Source of the DNA: Tanypteryx hageni
Lineage: Eukaryota; Arthropoda; Insecta; Odonata; Petaluridae
Direction of reading: 5' to 3'
DNA length: 64,000 bases
NCBI GenBank assembly: GCA_028673005.1
Contig: CM054116.1
Span: 38,226,854-38,290,853, forward strand
A program made the translations under genes and the position numbers. The notes beneath the pieces were generated by a model. That model saw only the letters and a list, made by a program, of their open reading frames with translations, had not been told where the DNA came from and did not search any database. This document shows, piece by piece, positions 34,331 through 47,289 of this stretch (position 1 is the stretch's first letter; the number at the start of each line of letters is the position of its first letter).

Positions 34331-37300
34331 AATGTAGGTAAATTTGAACAAAAAATTTCATTTTCTACAAAAATGTGCATTCCATATTTGCCAGAGGTGA
34401 TTGAACATTCTCGTTTACTTTAAATTCAATTTTAGTCAAGATCATTTTCAAAACCTCATACATCTTTACAAAATTTAATCTACCTCAGAGTAATAGTTTT
34501 TTATGAGAGACATATTAAGAGTATTTTAGACGATCCATAATTCTAAGCCTTACAAATGTAGTATCAGAATATTTTTTCTGAAATTAATCATTCAGTACCT
34601 TTGAAGATTATTCTGATAGTATACTTCTAATAGTAATATGGAAAATTTTTAATACATTTACTTCAACTACAACAAAATTGTATTACAAATAACTTTATTT
34701 TAATGAGTTCTGAAGTATTTCCATAGATAATTTTTACCTTTTCACTACAGCCAGCCAGTGTAATTGAGAACCTGCATAATAATCTATAGACTTTTTAAAA
34801 AAGCTTTTATTTTAATATATTTCACAATTTTTCTCCATGTGGAACTAATATGTGGCAGTCAGCTTCACATTAATTTTGGCATAATTAAATGCAAAGAAAA
34901 CAACTATATAAATATCTGCAACATAGATTCAATTTAGGTGTTTTATCCTCAACCCTTTTCACCTTTCTGAAAATGCTAAATAACATGGAGTACAGCAGTT
35001 TTATCAATAAAACTACCTTTTTAAAGAATTTAATCAACTGACATGTAACATTAAGCTTTCATGATATAATCAATTAATGTGAGAAATTGTTTAAATTTAT
35101 ATCAATGGTACTGCCACTTTTAATGGAAAGAGCAGAATGAATCCTCAATTTATGTAGCAATAAATGATTTTTTTAGGATAGTAACAAAAAATATGGTTTA
35201 AAAATTTTTTATTATAGAATGAAAACTATTAGCAAACTTCATCAAAAATCCTGCTAAAGGGTTAAATATATTGTGGTCTGCACTGAGAAAAAAAATATTT
35301 ACAGCACTATGACCTAGGATGTGATTATTCAGAAAAGGTAACTATAATGTTGATATAGAGCAAGTTTACGTAATTTTTCAATTTTTAACCGAGATAAGAA
35401 CTGATTCATTGATTACAGTGCAATTCTACAAAAAAAACAAACAGTACTCGCATCACCATTCACTTTAATGCAAGTATAAATATTACTTTAGAAAACTACA
35501 GAGAAATAATTTCATAGAACACATGGCCTGTTGAAAACTTTTCATCAGCATTATGTAAATATTTCATGATTTTTCATTTTCTCCATTATTAGAAGATACT
35601 TAACTTCACAGCATAGTTTATATGATATACTGATTCCATCACCCTTAGTCAGCTTTGTACCATATTAGTAAAGGCAACAAAAGCTCAAGGTTCTCAATAG
35701 TACCTTTCACTTGACATTCTCAGAGAAAATATTGCTTTTATTTCATGTCTCAGTCATACAATATGAAATAAACCAAACTTAATAAGTAGAGGTAATCAAG
35801 TGCAACTTATACGATTTCATAAACAATAAAAAGCAAATGCAGTATTTACGGTGGAATCTTTCCACCACTTACATTATTATGAGCAAATTTTTATTCTGTT
35901 CTTTTTTGACCAGGATCACAAACATCTAATCACTAATTACAAATTGAAGCTATTAATTGACATTGGAAATGGAAAGACAAGATTATTAAAAGCCAAGTCT
36001 TTGTTTAAACAAGGTAGGGTAAAAGCTTCTAAGTTTTTCAAATGAGAAAACAACTCTTTTTATGCTATTTATTATAACAGGGAATATCATAAAATAAATA
36101 AAATAAACCAAAAAGGCAAGACCAAGGCTATAAAAGTTTAATGTTAACAAAGAAAATGACAGTTTTTTCATTAAACTGCCTTTTTTTACAATAAAAACTC
36201 ATTTGAAATAAATATTTAGACAAACTAAATAACTGGAAACAATACCATGCAGGTCATGCATTAAAGAAAAGAAAAAGATGTAATTTACTAAATTAGAGAT
36301 AATGTGCCAGCAAAACGTTTTTCTGCTCCTTAAAATTTGGATAACAAAGTGAAATAAAGTTAAAACAAAAATGATCTGACCATACTGGTGAAATGTACTA
36401 CAATTTTTAATGAAGGAATGTTAATTATGCATGTTGTGAGGTATTTCTCTCTTGATTTTGAGTAGTACTAAAATTGGTCAAAATTTTAACCAAATAAACA
36501 CCAACTATGGTTAAAATTTGATGAGCTTTCAGAACAGCATTAAAATATCACTCTCACCAAGTTTCTAGTGTAAATTACTCTCATTTGTTTAACAGAACTA
36601 AATAAAATACAAACAAATTCATCAAACAAAAATTTACACATCCTTATATTACATCACATCCTATAAATGACTGAACTGTTACAATGATCACAATCTCAAA
36701 TCCATACAAATATTTCACAAAAACTTTGACTCAATAAACTTTGATAGACTTCATTAAACAAAACAAGAATTTTTCACTCTTTGAAATTGTACATAGAGGT
36801 ATATTAGACTGCTTTAGGCAGATTTCAAAACAATTTTACGTGAAAACGTATGAAAACATAGTGCTTCATGTGGATAATGAAAATAGGGGATTTTTAAAAA
36901 AGTTACGGTTAAATATATATTACAGAGTATAATAATATAAAATTAAAATACAAAAAGGTTACATTTCCCTTCCCAGAAATATATCTGTAGATATGACATT
37001 TTCTTTCAGGTGTTGAAATGCCAAATGTTAGCACAATTACATTGGTAGGAAACTTCAGAGTTAGAAAAAATGACACAAAAATTTTGCCACTTCAGTCATT
37101 TCACTCTTCTTCAGTAGTAGAGACTTTGATTAGGAAGATAGCTCAATGGATAGTTATTAGTTTTGTACTAAAAGCCTATACTCAAACTACACCCTTTCCT
37201 TTCTTGTAGTAAAAACACTATTAGGCAGAATGTTGACATCACTACAAAAATCAACTTTTAAAACATAAAAACTAAAGCATATAATATCATATAATTTTAG

Positions 37301-37838
37301 TTGCTTGTACAATCAATCATTGATTTTAAAGGTATATTATTGTTGTAACTTTTGAAGAAAGAGATATTGCCTTTAGCCAGATGTGTGTATTTAAATTTTG
37401 GAGAAGGAAATGAATTTTAATTTTATTTTATTGAAAAAATATAAAAAAATGTTATTGCTGCTTTTACCAATTCATTTTTATATCATATTATTTTATCCAG
37501 TCAATACATCCAATTCACCAAAAAAGACTTACCTGCCAAGTCACCATACATGAACCTCAAGAAAGACTTTTCTTTGGGATAAACCTAACTTCTTGAAAGA
37601 TAGACTTGAGAGACTTTTTTTAAGTACTCCATGATGCAGTAAACACTTCACGATCAAAATGAAATCGATTTTTCCAAGTTTAAGAATATTTTGCCCCAAG
37701 CCTCTATTTGTGTAAAACACACACTGCAATACTGAATAATCTTCCTAGTCACTTCAGGCACTTGAAGGAATGAGAATATGAGGATAAAAATTACCAAAAA
37801 AAAGGAGGAAAATAAAAAAGTCCCCAGAAGTGATGGGT
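34331..37838. other. Downstream of FERM gene; probable 3' UTR plus intergenic DNA
   Basis: AT-rich DNA with no transposon termini recognised. It adjoins the stop codon of the minus-strand FERM gene, so the right part should hold its 3' UTR. Minus-strand AATAAA hexamers occur, for example at 37422-37432, but the true poly(A) site cannot be chosen. ORFs of 60-65 codons here are unsupported. Confidence 0.4.
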
Positions 37839-38356
37839 TCACATGAACCTTTGGAGGCTCTGCCTGAGAAATTCTTTGATCGGTTCATAGTAGTCCCTCC
37901 TCAGGACGACCATCTCTGGAATCTTCCTTAGGGTTCCTAAGGTTACAGAGTTTGATTCGAACACCAATATTGCCACAGCCAAGAGGGAAACAGCAACCAC
38001 AAGGCATGACGAGATCAGCACACGAATGAAGGGCCTCATCCCATGGCGGAAAGGGTGAGCAGACAGCATAGCCCTGAGTCCTGCTCCACGACCACCCCCT
38101 CCACCATCCACCAACCCTCTCACTGTTCCACCTACTCCTGGATGAACAGCTGAATTCAGTCCTGGTGACCCTCGAAGACCTCCAAAAGGTAGGGAAGGGC
38201 CTTCTAGGTGACGATGAGAAGAACGAGTGTGATGGGGTCCAAGATCTAACTGCGACTCTGAGGATGAGCGATCAAAGGAATCCCGAAAATAGTAGTCATT
38301 GTAAGTCCCGGGACTTCCACTACTGGAGTCAAAGCCGGGAATGCTGTCATCCTTAC
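37839..38356 (-). CDS. FRMD5: FRMD3/5-type FERM protein, last exon with transmembrane helix
   Basis: This is the carboxyl-terminal exon of the FERM protein whose other exons run up to 49348. Spliced together, the nine exons are 1824 nt, exactly 608 codons including stop. It encodes GKDDSIPGFDSSSG, a Ser/Gly/Pro-rich linker with a poly-Gly run, then a hydrophobic helix, FIRVLISSCLVVAVSLLAVA, followed by TLGTLRKIPEMVVLRRDYYE and a short tail ending QSLQRFM. A single membrane anchor near the carboxyl end followed by '(L)R.IPEM..LR..YYEP.K' is a feature of FRMD3 and FRMD5. The acceptor TTCCTCTAG|GTAAGG enters in phase 1. The family links membrane proteins and the cytoskeleton. Confidence 0.9.
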
Positions 38357-38920
38357 CTAGAGGAAGAATATTTGAAATAAACAAAGGCAAAAAAGAACAT
38401 CTTATTTTCAATGAAACTTAACATGAAGATGATGCATAGGCAAAAGAATCTTTGAAGAGCAGCGTAAAAATATCATGTTACTTTGAAAAATAAAACTGGA
38501 TTAAAAATTAGAGCCATTCTTCATGCATAAATATCATGCCAAACATACAGATAGAAAAATAGGCAGTCACTAAAGCTCATTAAAAAATCAGTGCTTGCCT
38601 GAGAATCACTACAAAGACAAACTATAATTAATCCTTAAAGGAAACATTACCTACCATTTTGATTTGAGAGATGAAGATTCCTTTGGATGTACCTTACATA
38701 AAAATTTAATTTTTATGGTATATAAAAATAAGAAATGAAATCGTAAAAAAAACAGAGTAATATCACAAGATATTCAGAACAACTTATTGGATGATATATT
38801 TTTACTTTATTTATGATGCATAGCAATAAAAACAACCTATTTTAGAAGAACACATTGACGAATCACTGTGTCCTGAAAATATAACCATGACTACACACCT
38901 CAATTCACATAATATCTTAC

Positions 38921-39133
38921 CTCCTTCATTTGCAGAAGGGTTAGAAGTCAATGAATGTACTTTAATAGATTCCACATTCAAACCATTCCCAATGACTTCA
39001 GTAGGAGCCTTTGTTTCGGGCTTTTCATCTTGAACAATTTCAGAGACAGTGCTTTCAATATTGGGACTGTCCATTTTCTCATGCTCATTCAACAACTTGG
39101 TTTCATGCTTTGCAACTGAATCAGGTTCCTCTG
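38921..39133 (-). CDS. FRMD5: FRMD3/5-type FERM protein, linker exon (symmetric 1-1)
   Basis: The acceptor TTCCATAG|CAGAGG and donor GGAG|GTAAGA bound 213 nt. It reads AEEPDSVAKHETKLLNEHEK and VSEIVQDEKPETKAPTE, a Glu/Lys/Thr-rich disordered linker between the FERM module and the membrane anchor. It begins and ends in phase 1, so skipping it would keep the frame. There is no conserved domain; inclusion rests on open frame, splice sites and phase agreement. Confidence 0.75.
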
Positions 39134-39873
39134 CTATGGAAAGAACCAAGATTTTAACTGATTTAATGATATTCCTAATGATCAATTAGTTAAGCTCACA
39201 AAAATGAAATGCATGCCAAAGCTTTGAAGCCTTTTGTTTGGATGCCAAATGCCAGCATTCAATTTGGTGTGAGCCAAAACATATCCATTTTATGCATTCG
39301 AACATTTGCTATATGAGTAATTTTGGTGAATTTAGAGTTAAATTTTGCATAAGACAAAAGACAAACATTGTTTGCTTTAGGGAGTAGAAAACATGCAAAT
39401 CCAAACATGTGTCACAAATAAGCCACAAAAGTGCAGTGCAAGTATATGCATAAGATCAACTGCATTCCAAATAATTCAGAAAAAAAATTTGATTTTATAA
39501 AACAGGAAAAAGACAAAATTTTTCTTCAAACATTCACCGTACACAAAAGGCAGCAGAAAAAAAATCAATTGTATCATTATATAAATAGCACACATCATAT
39601 CAATAAATGTTCTCCACTAAAAGCAATCACTTGTCTTGCAATTCTAAATCAGAAATAATAAAATATTCTTCCTGAAAAAGTCATAATTTCAAACCACATT
39701 CTCCAGTGACATAGATCCTTATTTTTTTTTAGCCAACACCACACGTACTTCAGAGATGGATCATACTTCAACCATTCACATAAATTCTGGCCCACAAACA
39801 GGAAGTTTACCATCCAGGTCAAATTGGGAGTTCAGAGTTTCTCACGTTTTCTGGTATGTTAAAAGTGCCTCAC

Positions 39874-40053
39874 CTGGCACTCTTGGCTTCCCTGAAACCT
39901 CCTGATCCTCGGCCACAGTTTCCAACAATGGGAGATTGCTGTCGGGGCAGTAAGGAGAAGATAGGAGGGAATCCACCCCACACATGAGGCTGCCGTCCAG
40001 GTGGGAGTCAGGGAGTGGAGCTGAGTGGTTCGCACGTGGGAGGCTACCGTACC
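39874..40053 (-). CDS. FRMD5: FRMD3/5-type FERM protein, linker exon (symmetric 1-1)
   Basis: The acceptor CTTTCTGTCAG|GGTACG and donor GCCAG|GTGAGG bound 180 nt. The correct frame is not the longest one: it reads YGSLPRANHSAPLPDSHLDG and GVDSLLSSPYCPDSNLPLLE. With the A left over from the previous exon it starts with Arg. Phase 1 at both ends makes it another possible cassette. The longer overlapping frame is a shadow. Confidence 0.75.
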
Positions 40054-40770
40054 CTGACAGAAAGAAGGGCAGAATGGGTGGCTTTCTGAGAGATCCAGAT
40101 TTCCTTTTTCAATCCAACCACCGAATTTTAAAAGTGCAATTGTGTAACACTTTCCAGAAAAAATCAGAATTTTCTCGAAAAAAGAGAAATAAAAACGTTT
40201 GATTAAATCCTGCCTTGCCAGAGTTGCTTGGTAGTCGAAGGAATGTATGATTTTTACCACCAAGAGAAAGATGCAAGGAGAGTGGAAAAAGTAGGCTGCC
40301 CAATATTTCTTCTTCAATACAATGATGCAAATTCCATTCTTGAGTGACACAGAGGGGTGAAATATCATTCTAAATTTTAAAAATTGATGATTAAGCAAAA
40401 TTCACTTTTTATGGTATGTTTTAATTACCAAAATTAAGCTTGTTTCCTGCATCACTGTGACTCAAGAATTATATTTGTTCTTGCCAGGAACAAAAATTAA
40501 TGGTTTGGGCATAAGATTATCACAAAATTAGTTTTTAAAATATGCCTATGTTTATAATGTATTTACTAAATAGAATATAGAAAGAGAGCTATATTTTAAG
40601 AGATGCTGATACCGCAGATATTTTATTTCACAAAAGTTATATTTCCAAAGCAGTGTTCACTTGAAACCTGACCTTCATAGAAGAATTAATTGTCATATTT
40701 GCATTAATTAGATTCATTGGAGTGAAACTTTAAACACTACCAGAGAGATTTAAAATTTCCAAAACATTCC

Positions 40771-41721
40771 TCAACCTTTCGAGTGCCAACATTGCTCAGA
40801 GCAACGCTTGAAATATCTGCTAAAATTGTCAGCGTCACTCACAGCAACTCCTAGTTTTTCAGTTTTTCGCCACAAACTCTACTATATAACCGAATTAAGG
40901 TGTATGTTTTATGTTCAGTGGTCTGTAGAGAGATCAAGCAACATTGTTCTGTCGACTAACGCTCTATTCCTATATCTTGAACATAAACATCAATTTAAAT
41001 GCTCCTCCTGCAGTTGGATTTACTTTGGGGTATTTGAATTTGTGCTGTTTAAATTTTAATAAACTATTCAAATAAAAAGCAACTTATTGTAAAAACATTG
41101 GCAAATCATGTGATTCTATTTTCTGAGTAGCAAAATTTTATAATAAACGTAGAGCATTTGTAAACACATACGCATTCGACAATATTAAAGAAGAAAATGA
41201 AAGGCATGTTTATTTCTTAAATAAGTAGAGAAAGATAAACATTTCTATGGGCAGAGCATCTGTTTACTCTCTACTTGAATGCTCTGCCAACACTTACATT
41301 CACTCATCTAGAGCGATGTTCAGATGGGCTATGGATGCGAGTCATTCATCCGAGAAGGACCACCTATTAGGTAGCAGTTTCAAAAATATAATATCTAAGG
41401 AAATGTATATTTTCCATAATTTTAGTATCTTATTTTTTCATGTTTATTTAAATGATGCACATAATATCAATATGTATTTGTGTTTTATGTTCACAGAAAA
41501 AACTTGATAAAAATATTTTTGCATTCCATTGTTTTTATTATAAACACAGTAATCAAGTGTTCCCTTGACAACTAGTAGGTGCATACGCTGCTTACTTCCT
41601 CTAAAAATTTCATTTCCCAATGATGCATGATTTCGTATTTATAAATATTTTAAACACACCCTGCATTATTCATTAAAATCACACATTTCATTGTCATTTG
41701 TCTTGGCACTCAAAGGGTTAA
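40771..41721. mobile_element. piggyBac-type non-autonomous element in FERM intron
   Basis: Inverted ends CCTTTCGAGTGCCAA on the left and CCCTTTGAGTGCCAA inward from the right. Target-site candidates are TCAA (40771-40774) and TTAA (41718-41721), fitting the TTAA preference of piggyBac with one mutation. No transposase is inside, although chance ORFs of 83 and 86 codons exist. Confidence 0.6.
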
Positions 41722-43315
41722 GGAGTATTTTTCTATTTCACCAAGCAGTAATGATTTTGTCCCAGTTAATGCAACAGAAAAATAATTTTAGGGATGGAAA
41801 TAATTTTCACTGTTGGTAATCATTCCATTCTGAAAAGCTAATCGCCTAAATTAGATTAAGGAAAAACTTTCTGGCCTGTTTTTTTATTAAATTAGTACTG
41901 CTTTACTCATAATTTATGTCAATAATGAAAAAGGAACTCCACTTCTTCTGCAGGGATGAAAAAATTTATCTTTTTCATTTTTTGACTCTTGAATGTGTAC
42001 TAACCAAATTAATTCAAATTGACAGTAATATATAGTGCACTTCATAGATCTTGGTGGTATTGAACTTTTATGCTTTATATTTTTAATTCAGCCATTCTTG
42101 TTTTAAAGGAGCAAAAAGATACACTTGCATATTCGTGATAAATTAAGAAAATAATTTTTTAAATAAAAATATGCTATAATAATATCAAATTGAACCCTTG
42201 TATTCTTCAGCTTTCACATGTGTTTATCACACAGTATCCACATTATTACAATACACACCATCTTAAACAATTCTTACAACCTGGAATTATTCTGCTAACA
42301 TAAAATCATAAAACTATCATAAAAACCCTCTTTTTATTTGCACACTGCATCATTTGAGTGTTTGCGCCAGAGTTAGCATCCAAAGATTTCCTATTAATTA
42401 GTTTTGTAGATTCTCAATGCCCCTCTCTCTGACACAGAGTTCGAAGCCTCACCCTGTAAACTACCAGTAGGAAATAGCAGGAAACATGCATAAAAATAGC
42501 ATCAAAAACCCAAAAAAATTAATGGCATCTCACCCAAAACTTGCCATACGGAAAATGTCACATTCAATGATATTTTTCTTCTATTCAAGAAAATATTTCA
42601 TGACACCTATACATAAAGATAAAAGTATTTTATGCTAGATAAAGCATTGTGCATGGCAAGTTCTTATCAAATTTATGTAATGCATGTTAGAAGAATGATA
42701 ATTTCTATTAAGAATCATGCCACACATTCACAACCTAGAGAGTACTTAGAAATACAACTATTTAGCCTTATTATGTTTCATAAAGCTGGAACTTCGTAAT
42801 TCTTTCACTCATAATTCATGCCAAAAAATTGATTATTTTATAAAATTTATAAGATTTCTTCTTAAGAAGCATTTATATAGAAGATTAATGAAATAGATTA
42901 TCATAGTTTTCATTTAATAACACAAATATAAAAAACATGATAACTTATATCTAAATGTGCCATGAAGAAAATTTATCATTTGAAAATACAAGTTTGATTG
43001 ACAGAATTGTTTTAGCAAAGTACAATCAGAATCAGTACATTAAAATATCATTAAAAAGATCAGCTGTGCCAAAATTTACCCCAATACTAAAACAGCTATG
43101 GAAGAAAGCATAAAGAATATAATGTCCAAAACTCTCTATTAACTATGAAGCAATATGCTAACTCAAGTAAGCCTAATTTTTCATTCAAAAATGAATACAA
43201 AATGTGACATACCAACAACCAGTATGTGCTCCATTATAAGCATAGTGCTTAAGAATAAAGTGTTGATGAAGAGGTCAAAAAATGTGTACTGATGATATAG
43301 GAAAATAATTCTTAC
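41722..43315. other. FERM gene intron, no feature seen
   Basis: AT-rich intron sequence. No repeat ends, exon candidates or RNA genes recognised. Confidence 0.5.
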
Positions 43316-43554
43316 TGATTTCACCTATCTCAGATCCAACAGGGGTTGATGGGGTCGCTGGTACACTGGAAGCCTTCCTCCGTAAACTGGAGGGTCGGTA
43401 TGATGTTCGATTAATGGTGGGTTCCTCTCTTCTCAAAGGGCCAACATCTTCAAGAATCTCCTTCTCGACTCGACCTGAATAGCGGAACTTGGTCCCCCAT
43501 TGGAAGAAACCACCACCAGTTACTACAGATGGTGCTTCAGAAGATGAAGGCAAC
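43316..43554 (-). CDS. FRMD5: FRMD3/5-type FERM protein, FERM-adjacent (FA) region exon
   Basis: The acceptor TTAATCAG|GTTGCC and donor ATCA|GTAAGA bound 239 nt. It encodes LPSSSEAPSVVTGGGFFQWG, then TKFRYSGRVEKEILEDVGPL, a basic stretch RREEPTINRTSYRPSSLRRK, and SSVPATPSTPVGSEIGE. The FFxxGTKFRYSGR..KE pattern just after the FERM C lobe is the FERM-adjacent region, rich in phosphorylatable Ser and Thr. It enters in phase 2 and leaves in phase 1. Confidence 0.88.
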
Positions 43555-43813
43555 CTGATTAAGAGCAAATAGATTTTTTTATATATAAAAGACAATGAGA
43601 GAGTTGATACAAATGGTGCTGATTAATCCAACCAAAAGGATTTAGGTGCTCTTATGTGCTAGAAAAAAGAAGCAAGTAACTCATAAGGTAGGCACATATA
43701 AAGAATTAGAGCTATAATTAAAACTAAATATAATCCTAAGAAGAGGTTCTTTAAAAAAATACATTATTTCAATTATCTTCTTAATATAATAAAGATTTTA
43801 TACCATAACTTAC

Positions 43814-43902
43814 GTAAAAAATAACATTTGCTCTACAGCACAACGCCAAACATGTCTACATGCTGCACCAGTGGGACACTTAAAACCAACTGTATGTTTT
43901 TT
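43814..43902 (-). CDS. FRMD5: FRMD3/5-type FERM protein, end of FERM C lobe
   Basis: The acceptor CTATTTCAG|AAAAAA and donor TTTAC|GTAAGT bound 89 nt. It encodes KKHTVGFKCPTGAACRHVWR and CAVEQMLFF, the last strand and helix of the FERM F3 (PH-like) lobe; the 'FKCPT..AC.H.W.CAVE...FF' pattern is strongly conserved. It is too short to stand out as an ORF. It joins in phase 0 upstream and phase 2 downstream. Confidence 0.92.
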
Positions 43903-44151
43903 CTGAAATAGTACAAAAAATTTCAAATTTAGTTAAAACTAGATATGAAAAATATCTTTCTTAATTCAAACTTATAAACTTACGAAACCTGAAGTATAAC
44001 TTACACACAAAAAGAATACTTATAAAAAGCTGAAAAATGACATGTTTTCTCTCCTAACTGGTTTGTAAGTATGTATCAGCTACTAACAATTCAATGGTTC
44101 TTGGGAAAGGCAGAATATAATCTCATCATCATCTCTTACAAAGTAAGTCAT

Positions 44152-44156
<5 letters not shown>

Positions 44157-44218
<62 letters not shown>
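44157..44218. repeat. (AT)n microsatellite
   Basis: About 30 uninterrupted AT units within the intron between the FERM exons at 43902 and 44737. Confidence 0.95.
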
Positions 44219-44221
<3 letters not shown>

Positions 44222-44736
44222 CCTTATAATTTACATAAAATATATTCTACTACACAACATTCTATTCATTTATATTTGTTTGAACTTGACTAGGGCAACT
44301 GTATGATAAAATCATTTGGAAAGGTTTTTTTAATGAGTAGGTCCTGACCGACATTTATGAGATAAAACATTTTAACATAAAAGTAACAGAGTGAGCTTGT
44401 CAATTAAGACAAGAAAGTTAATACATTTTAAAATAAAAGCTAATTTTACCTTTGTTCTTGGATCCTATTGGTTCATGGAAACATGTAAAGAAGAGGAAGT
44501 CACCAATATGATATGTGCTGAGTAATTCAAACATTCATTCATACACAATTGTTCAAAAGAGAAATTTTATTCTAAATTTAAAACAACCTCTTATGTCAAT
44601 TAAAGCAAGGCAGCAACATAAATTAACATTAGGTGCTGAACCAAACAAAACTATTAAAGCTTGATTATTTTGTTACAGTGCAATTCCCTGCCACATACAT
44701 TTTCTTAATTATCTGAAATTTAAAAGAACATAGTAC

Positions 44737-44889
44737 CTCATTGAAAGTTAGATGAATTATAAACATCTTTCCTTCATAGTTAATTTTTTGAACCTCATTC
44801 CACCTAAAATGATGTGTTTTCCTGCTTCCTTGGAATGTTAAAATACCACAGTGATTGATGCCCAGATATAACTGGTTTCCTCGGTGATC
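44737..44889 (-). CDS. FRMD5: FRMD3/5-type FERM protein, F3 lobe exon
   Basis: The acceptor TTTGTATCAG|GATCAC and donor AATGAG|GTACTA bound 153 nt, both phase 0. It encodes DHRGNQLYLGINHCGILTFQ, then GSRKTHHFRWNEVQKINYEG and KMFIIHLTFNE. 'LG....G...F.........W..V..I..EGK.F' is the F3 (FERM C) core. Confidence 0.92.
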
Positions 44890-44976
44890 CTGATACAAAG
44901 AATAAAAAACTCACATCACTAACTTGCAAAAAATAAAACCATAATTGTCACAGAGTGGATAAATATTAATTTTCAC

Positions 44977-45188
44977 CTTAACTGGGTGCGGATCAACACC
45001 GTAAGTGTCCAGCGTATAGGCTTTTTTCAGGAAGGAAGTTTCCATTGCAGATGGAGTTTGACCTTTGAGTTGCATTTGGTGGATTTCGGCTATCTTCTCC
45101 TCAATTTTAGGTGTCTGCTTGAGTAGGAGCTTCTGCTCAGTAATGTACCCCTCAACATGCTCTTCTGGATCAAAGTCACCCAACTCAG
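44977..45188 (-). CDS. FRMD5: FRMD3/5-type FERM protein, F2 lobe exon
   Basis: The acceptor GTATTTTCAG|CTGAGT and donor AGTTAAG|GTGAAA bound 212 nt. It encodes ELGDFDPEEHVEGYITEQKL, then IEEKIAEIHQMQLKGQTPS and YTLDTYGVDPHPVK. 'ELGD..P..H..GY', 'GQTP' and 'LD.YGVD.HPVK' are hallmarks of FERM F2, here closest to FRMD3/5. The 87-nt intron to the next exon is the shortest in the gene. Confidence 0.94.
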
Positions 45189-46093
45189 CTGAAAATACAG
45201 TAATTGTGAACTCAGTGATACATGTTAGGGGCATGAAATATTTATGAGAAGTATTTCACAAGTGTAGCCAAAACTTTAAAGTATATACTTTCAGTAGGAC
45301 AGATAAAAATGGTAGTGCATTGATAAGAAATATCTAGCAGGATTTCATAAAACTGTGATGGATGTCAATTTTAATTTAATTTAATTTTAATCATAAATTT
45401 GCAAAATACATTAAATGCTACAAACTTCTATAACAGTTAACAAGTCACAAATATTAATGTTTTTATGAAATATTCATTCATCAAAAATATTGTAAAATTC
45501 CCGATTTGAAATATTTATTTTACAGTTAAGTTTTTAAGCTATGCTACCCATAAAAATGAGAATGAAACTGAAATTGACTCTGAAATAAGATCTTTGTATA
45601 AATTTTATATATCATTAACTCTTATAAACAATCCAACACCGGAAAGATTTATTACTGAAAATCATGTCTAACATGTAAATATCCAACCCAATGAGAAAGG
45701 CGTAGGAAACAATTCACTCCAATGTTTTAGGTTCAAGTATTACATAAAATAACTATTCAGTTTGCATTATTTCCTATTTAACATGAATTGTCATCAAGAG
45801 ATGGTTTAAAGGAGAATAGCCATATAAATAGTAGGAAAAGCCAAATATGCATGAAGGCTAGTAGAAACTGTAGGTAATTCAATACTAGGCAAATGTACAA
45901 ATTAATAATTCTAGAAAATCAATGGCGCAGATATTTTTTAAATGTCTACCTCAATGAGTTAATCATCTCAACAGCAGGACTGCATTTATAACAAACAAAA
46001 ACTATTATGGAACTGCATACATTAATCCACTCTATCAAGTCAATGTGCCCATGATACTTTTAATGCAAATGATGAGATACACTGCTGCTATGT

Positions 46094-46257
46094 TACAATG
46101 CAGGTTTCGGGGAAGGAGCTGCGACCCGCGTTATTAGACAACCGCGATATACCCAAGGACACAATTGTATTTACAACTGGACTTTCTTTCCAAGAAATGT
46201 TGAGAAGGGAAGACGTGCGGTATATCCGAATCTGCTGTATAACCGGGATGCAGTGTA
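46094..46257. mobile_element. Tigger/pogo-type MITE
   Basis: Ends TACAATGCAGG on the left and TACACTGCATCCCGGTTATA inward from the right, the latter a Tigger-like terminus (CCCGGTTATA..GATTCGGATATA). The interior is GC-richer than the surrounding intron. Frames are open on both strands, but with no domain or splice context I do not call them exons. Confidence 0.5.
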
Positions 46258-46480
46258 CTAATTTAGCAAGTAGGCTCAAATTCATATAGGATGTGGGATT
46301 AAGACATGATAATTTAACTCGTTATCAAAGAAGCAAAATAACAGCTTTTTCCAGTATATGAACAAATTTGTGGTTGAATGAACTCTGAAATACAAATATA
46401 TGTCATCATTTATTTAACCATAAACCTATCTAAATCTCCAACTCATATCTCAACTCTAGCAAATTTGAAAATGCAAATAT

Positions 46481-46686
46481 ACAGGATGTTTCAAAAGTCG
46501 CGCAACTCCATATATTTCATTGTAATATCTATACATCAATTGTGCATAATACACCAGCTGTATGTTACCCCCACATCCATGTCATATCAACTGTTGGAAG
46601 TGACCAACACCTTCCTATAAACTATAACTGATGTGTAGATATTACAGTGAAATTTACAGGGTTGCGCAACTTTTGAAACACCCTGT
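46481..46686. mobile_element. Foldback MITE with long inverted repeats
   Basis: Both ends read ACAGGRTGTTTCAAAAGT then YGCGCAAC inward. A second matched block, TGTAATATCTAYACATCA, lies further in on each arm. The arms extend roughly 70-80 bp, leaving a loop of about 50 bp. The ACAGGGTGTTTCAAAA end suggests a mariner-type origin; a clear TA duplication was not seen. RNA copied from it would fold as a hairpin. Confidence 0.75.
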
Positions 46687-47289
46687 TTTGTATGTTGCTC
46701 TGAAATTACAGTGCCCACAAAATACATATCGGAGAAAACAATTTAAAATTAAGTTTTTTATAATGAAACCAATGAATAATATTTTTGAGTGCAATGTAAA
46801 TGAGGTTGCTAAAAATAAGTTTTACTGTAAAATTTATGAGACTGAAATTTTATTTTAATTCTGAAGTGGCCATTACATTGGTAGGTTTGGAAAACAATTT
46901 CATAGCTTTGGAATACTTTCATGACACTAGAGAGCATTTATCCCTCCAATAAAAAAAATATATATATCTACTTAATATGAAATGGACTACTAGAAAATAC
47001 TAGTCTTTAAGAAGATTGTAATACTTTGATGAAGAAATGAGTATTTTCCATCTTTAGGATATAAAATTTATTAACTAAGGGAAAGGAAGAGCAAAAAATA
47101 TTGTTTTATTTAACGAATATAGTGTTCCATTAAAACTGGCATTTAGCATCACATTTGGCTAAAAAATTAACTTGGAAGCTCAAATTGTAACTCAAACAGC
47201 TTCAATAGTTATTAGTTTTTTTAATTTAATTGATTTTTAAGTGCGTTGACTGCTATGGTCATTTTGCACTATCATCAACTGGACATACA

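Noticed and set aside
37541..37842. Two 62-codon minus-strand ORFs just past the FERM stop codon
   Set aside because: They lie in the probable 3' UTR and have no domain or splice support.
39859..40398. 179-codon minus-strand ORF overlapping a FERM gene exon
   Set aside because: The spliced frame of exon 39874-40053 is different; most of this ORF lies in intron and is a shadow.
46088..46289. Open frames of 60-65 codons on both strands
   Set aside because: They coincide with a MITE-like repeat with Tigger-type ends and have no splice context.
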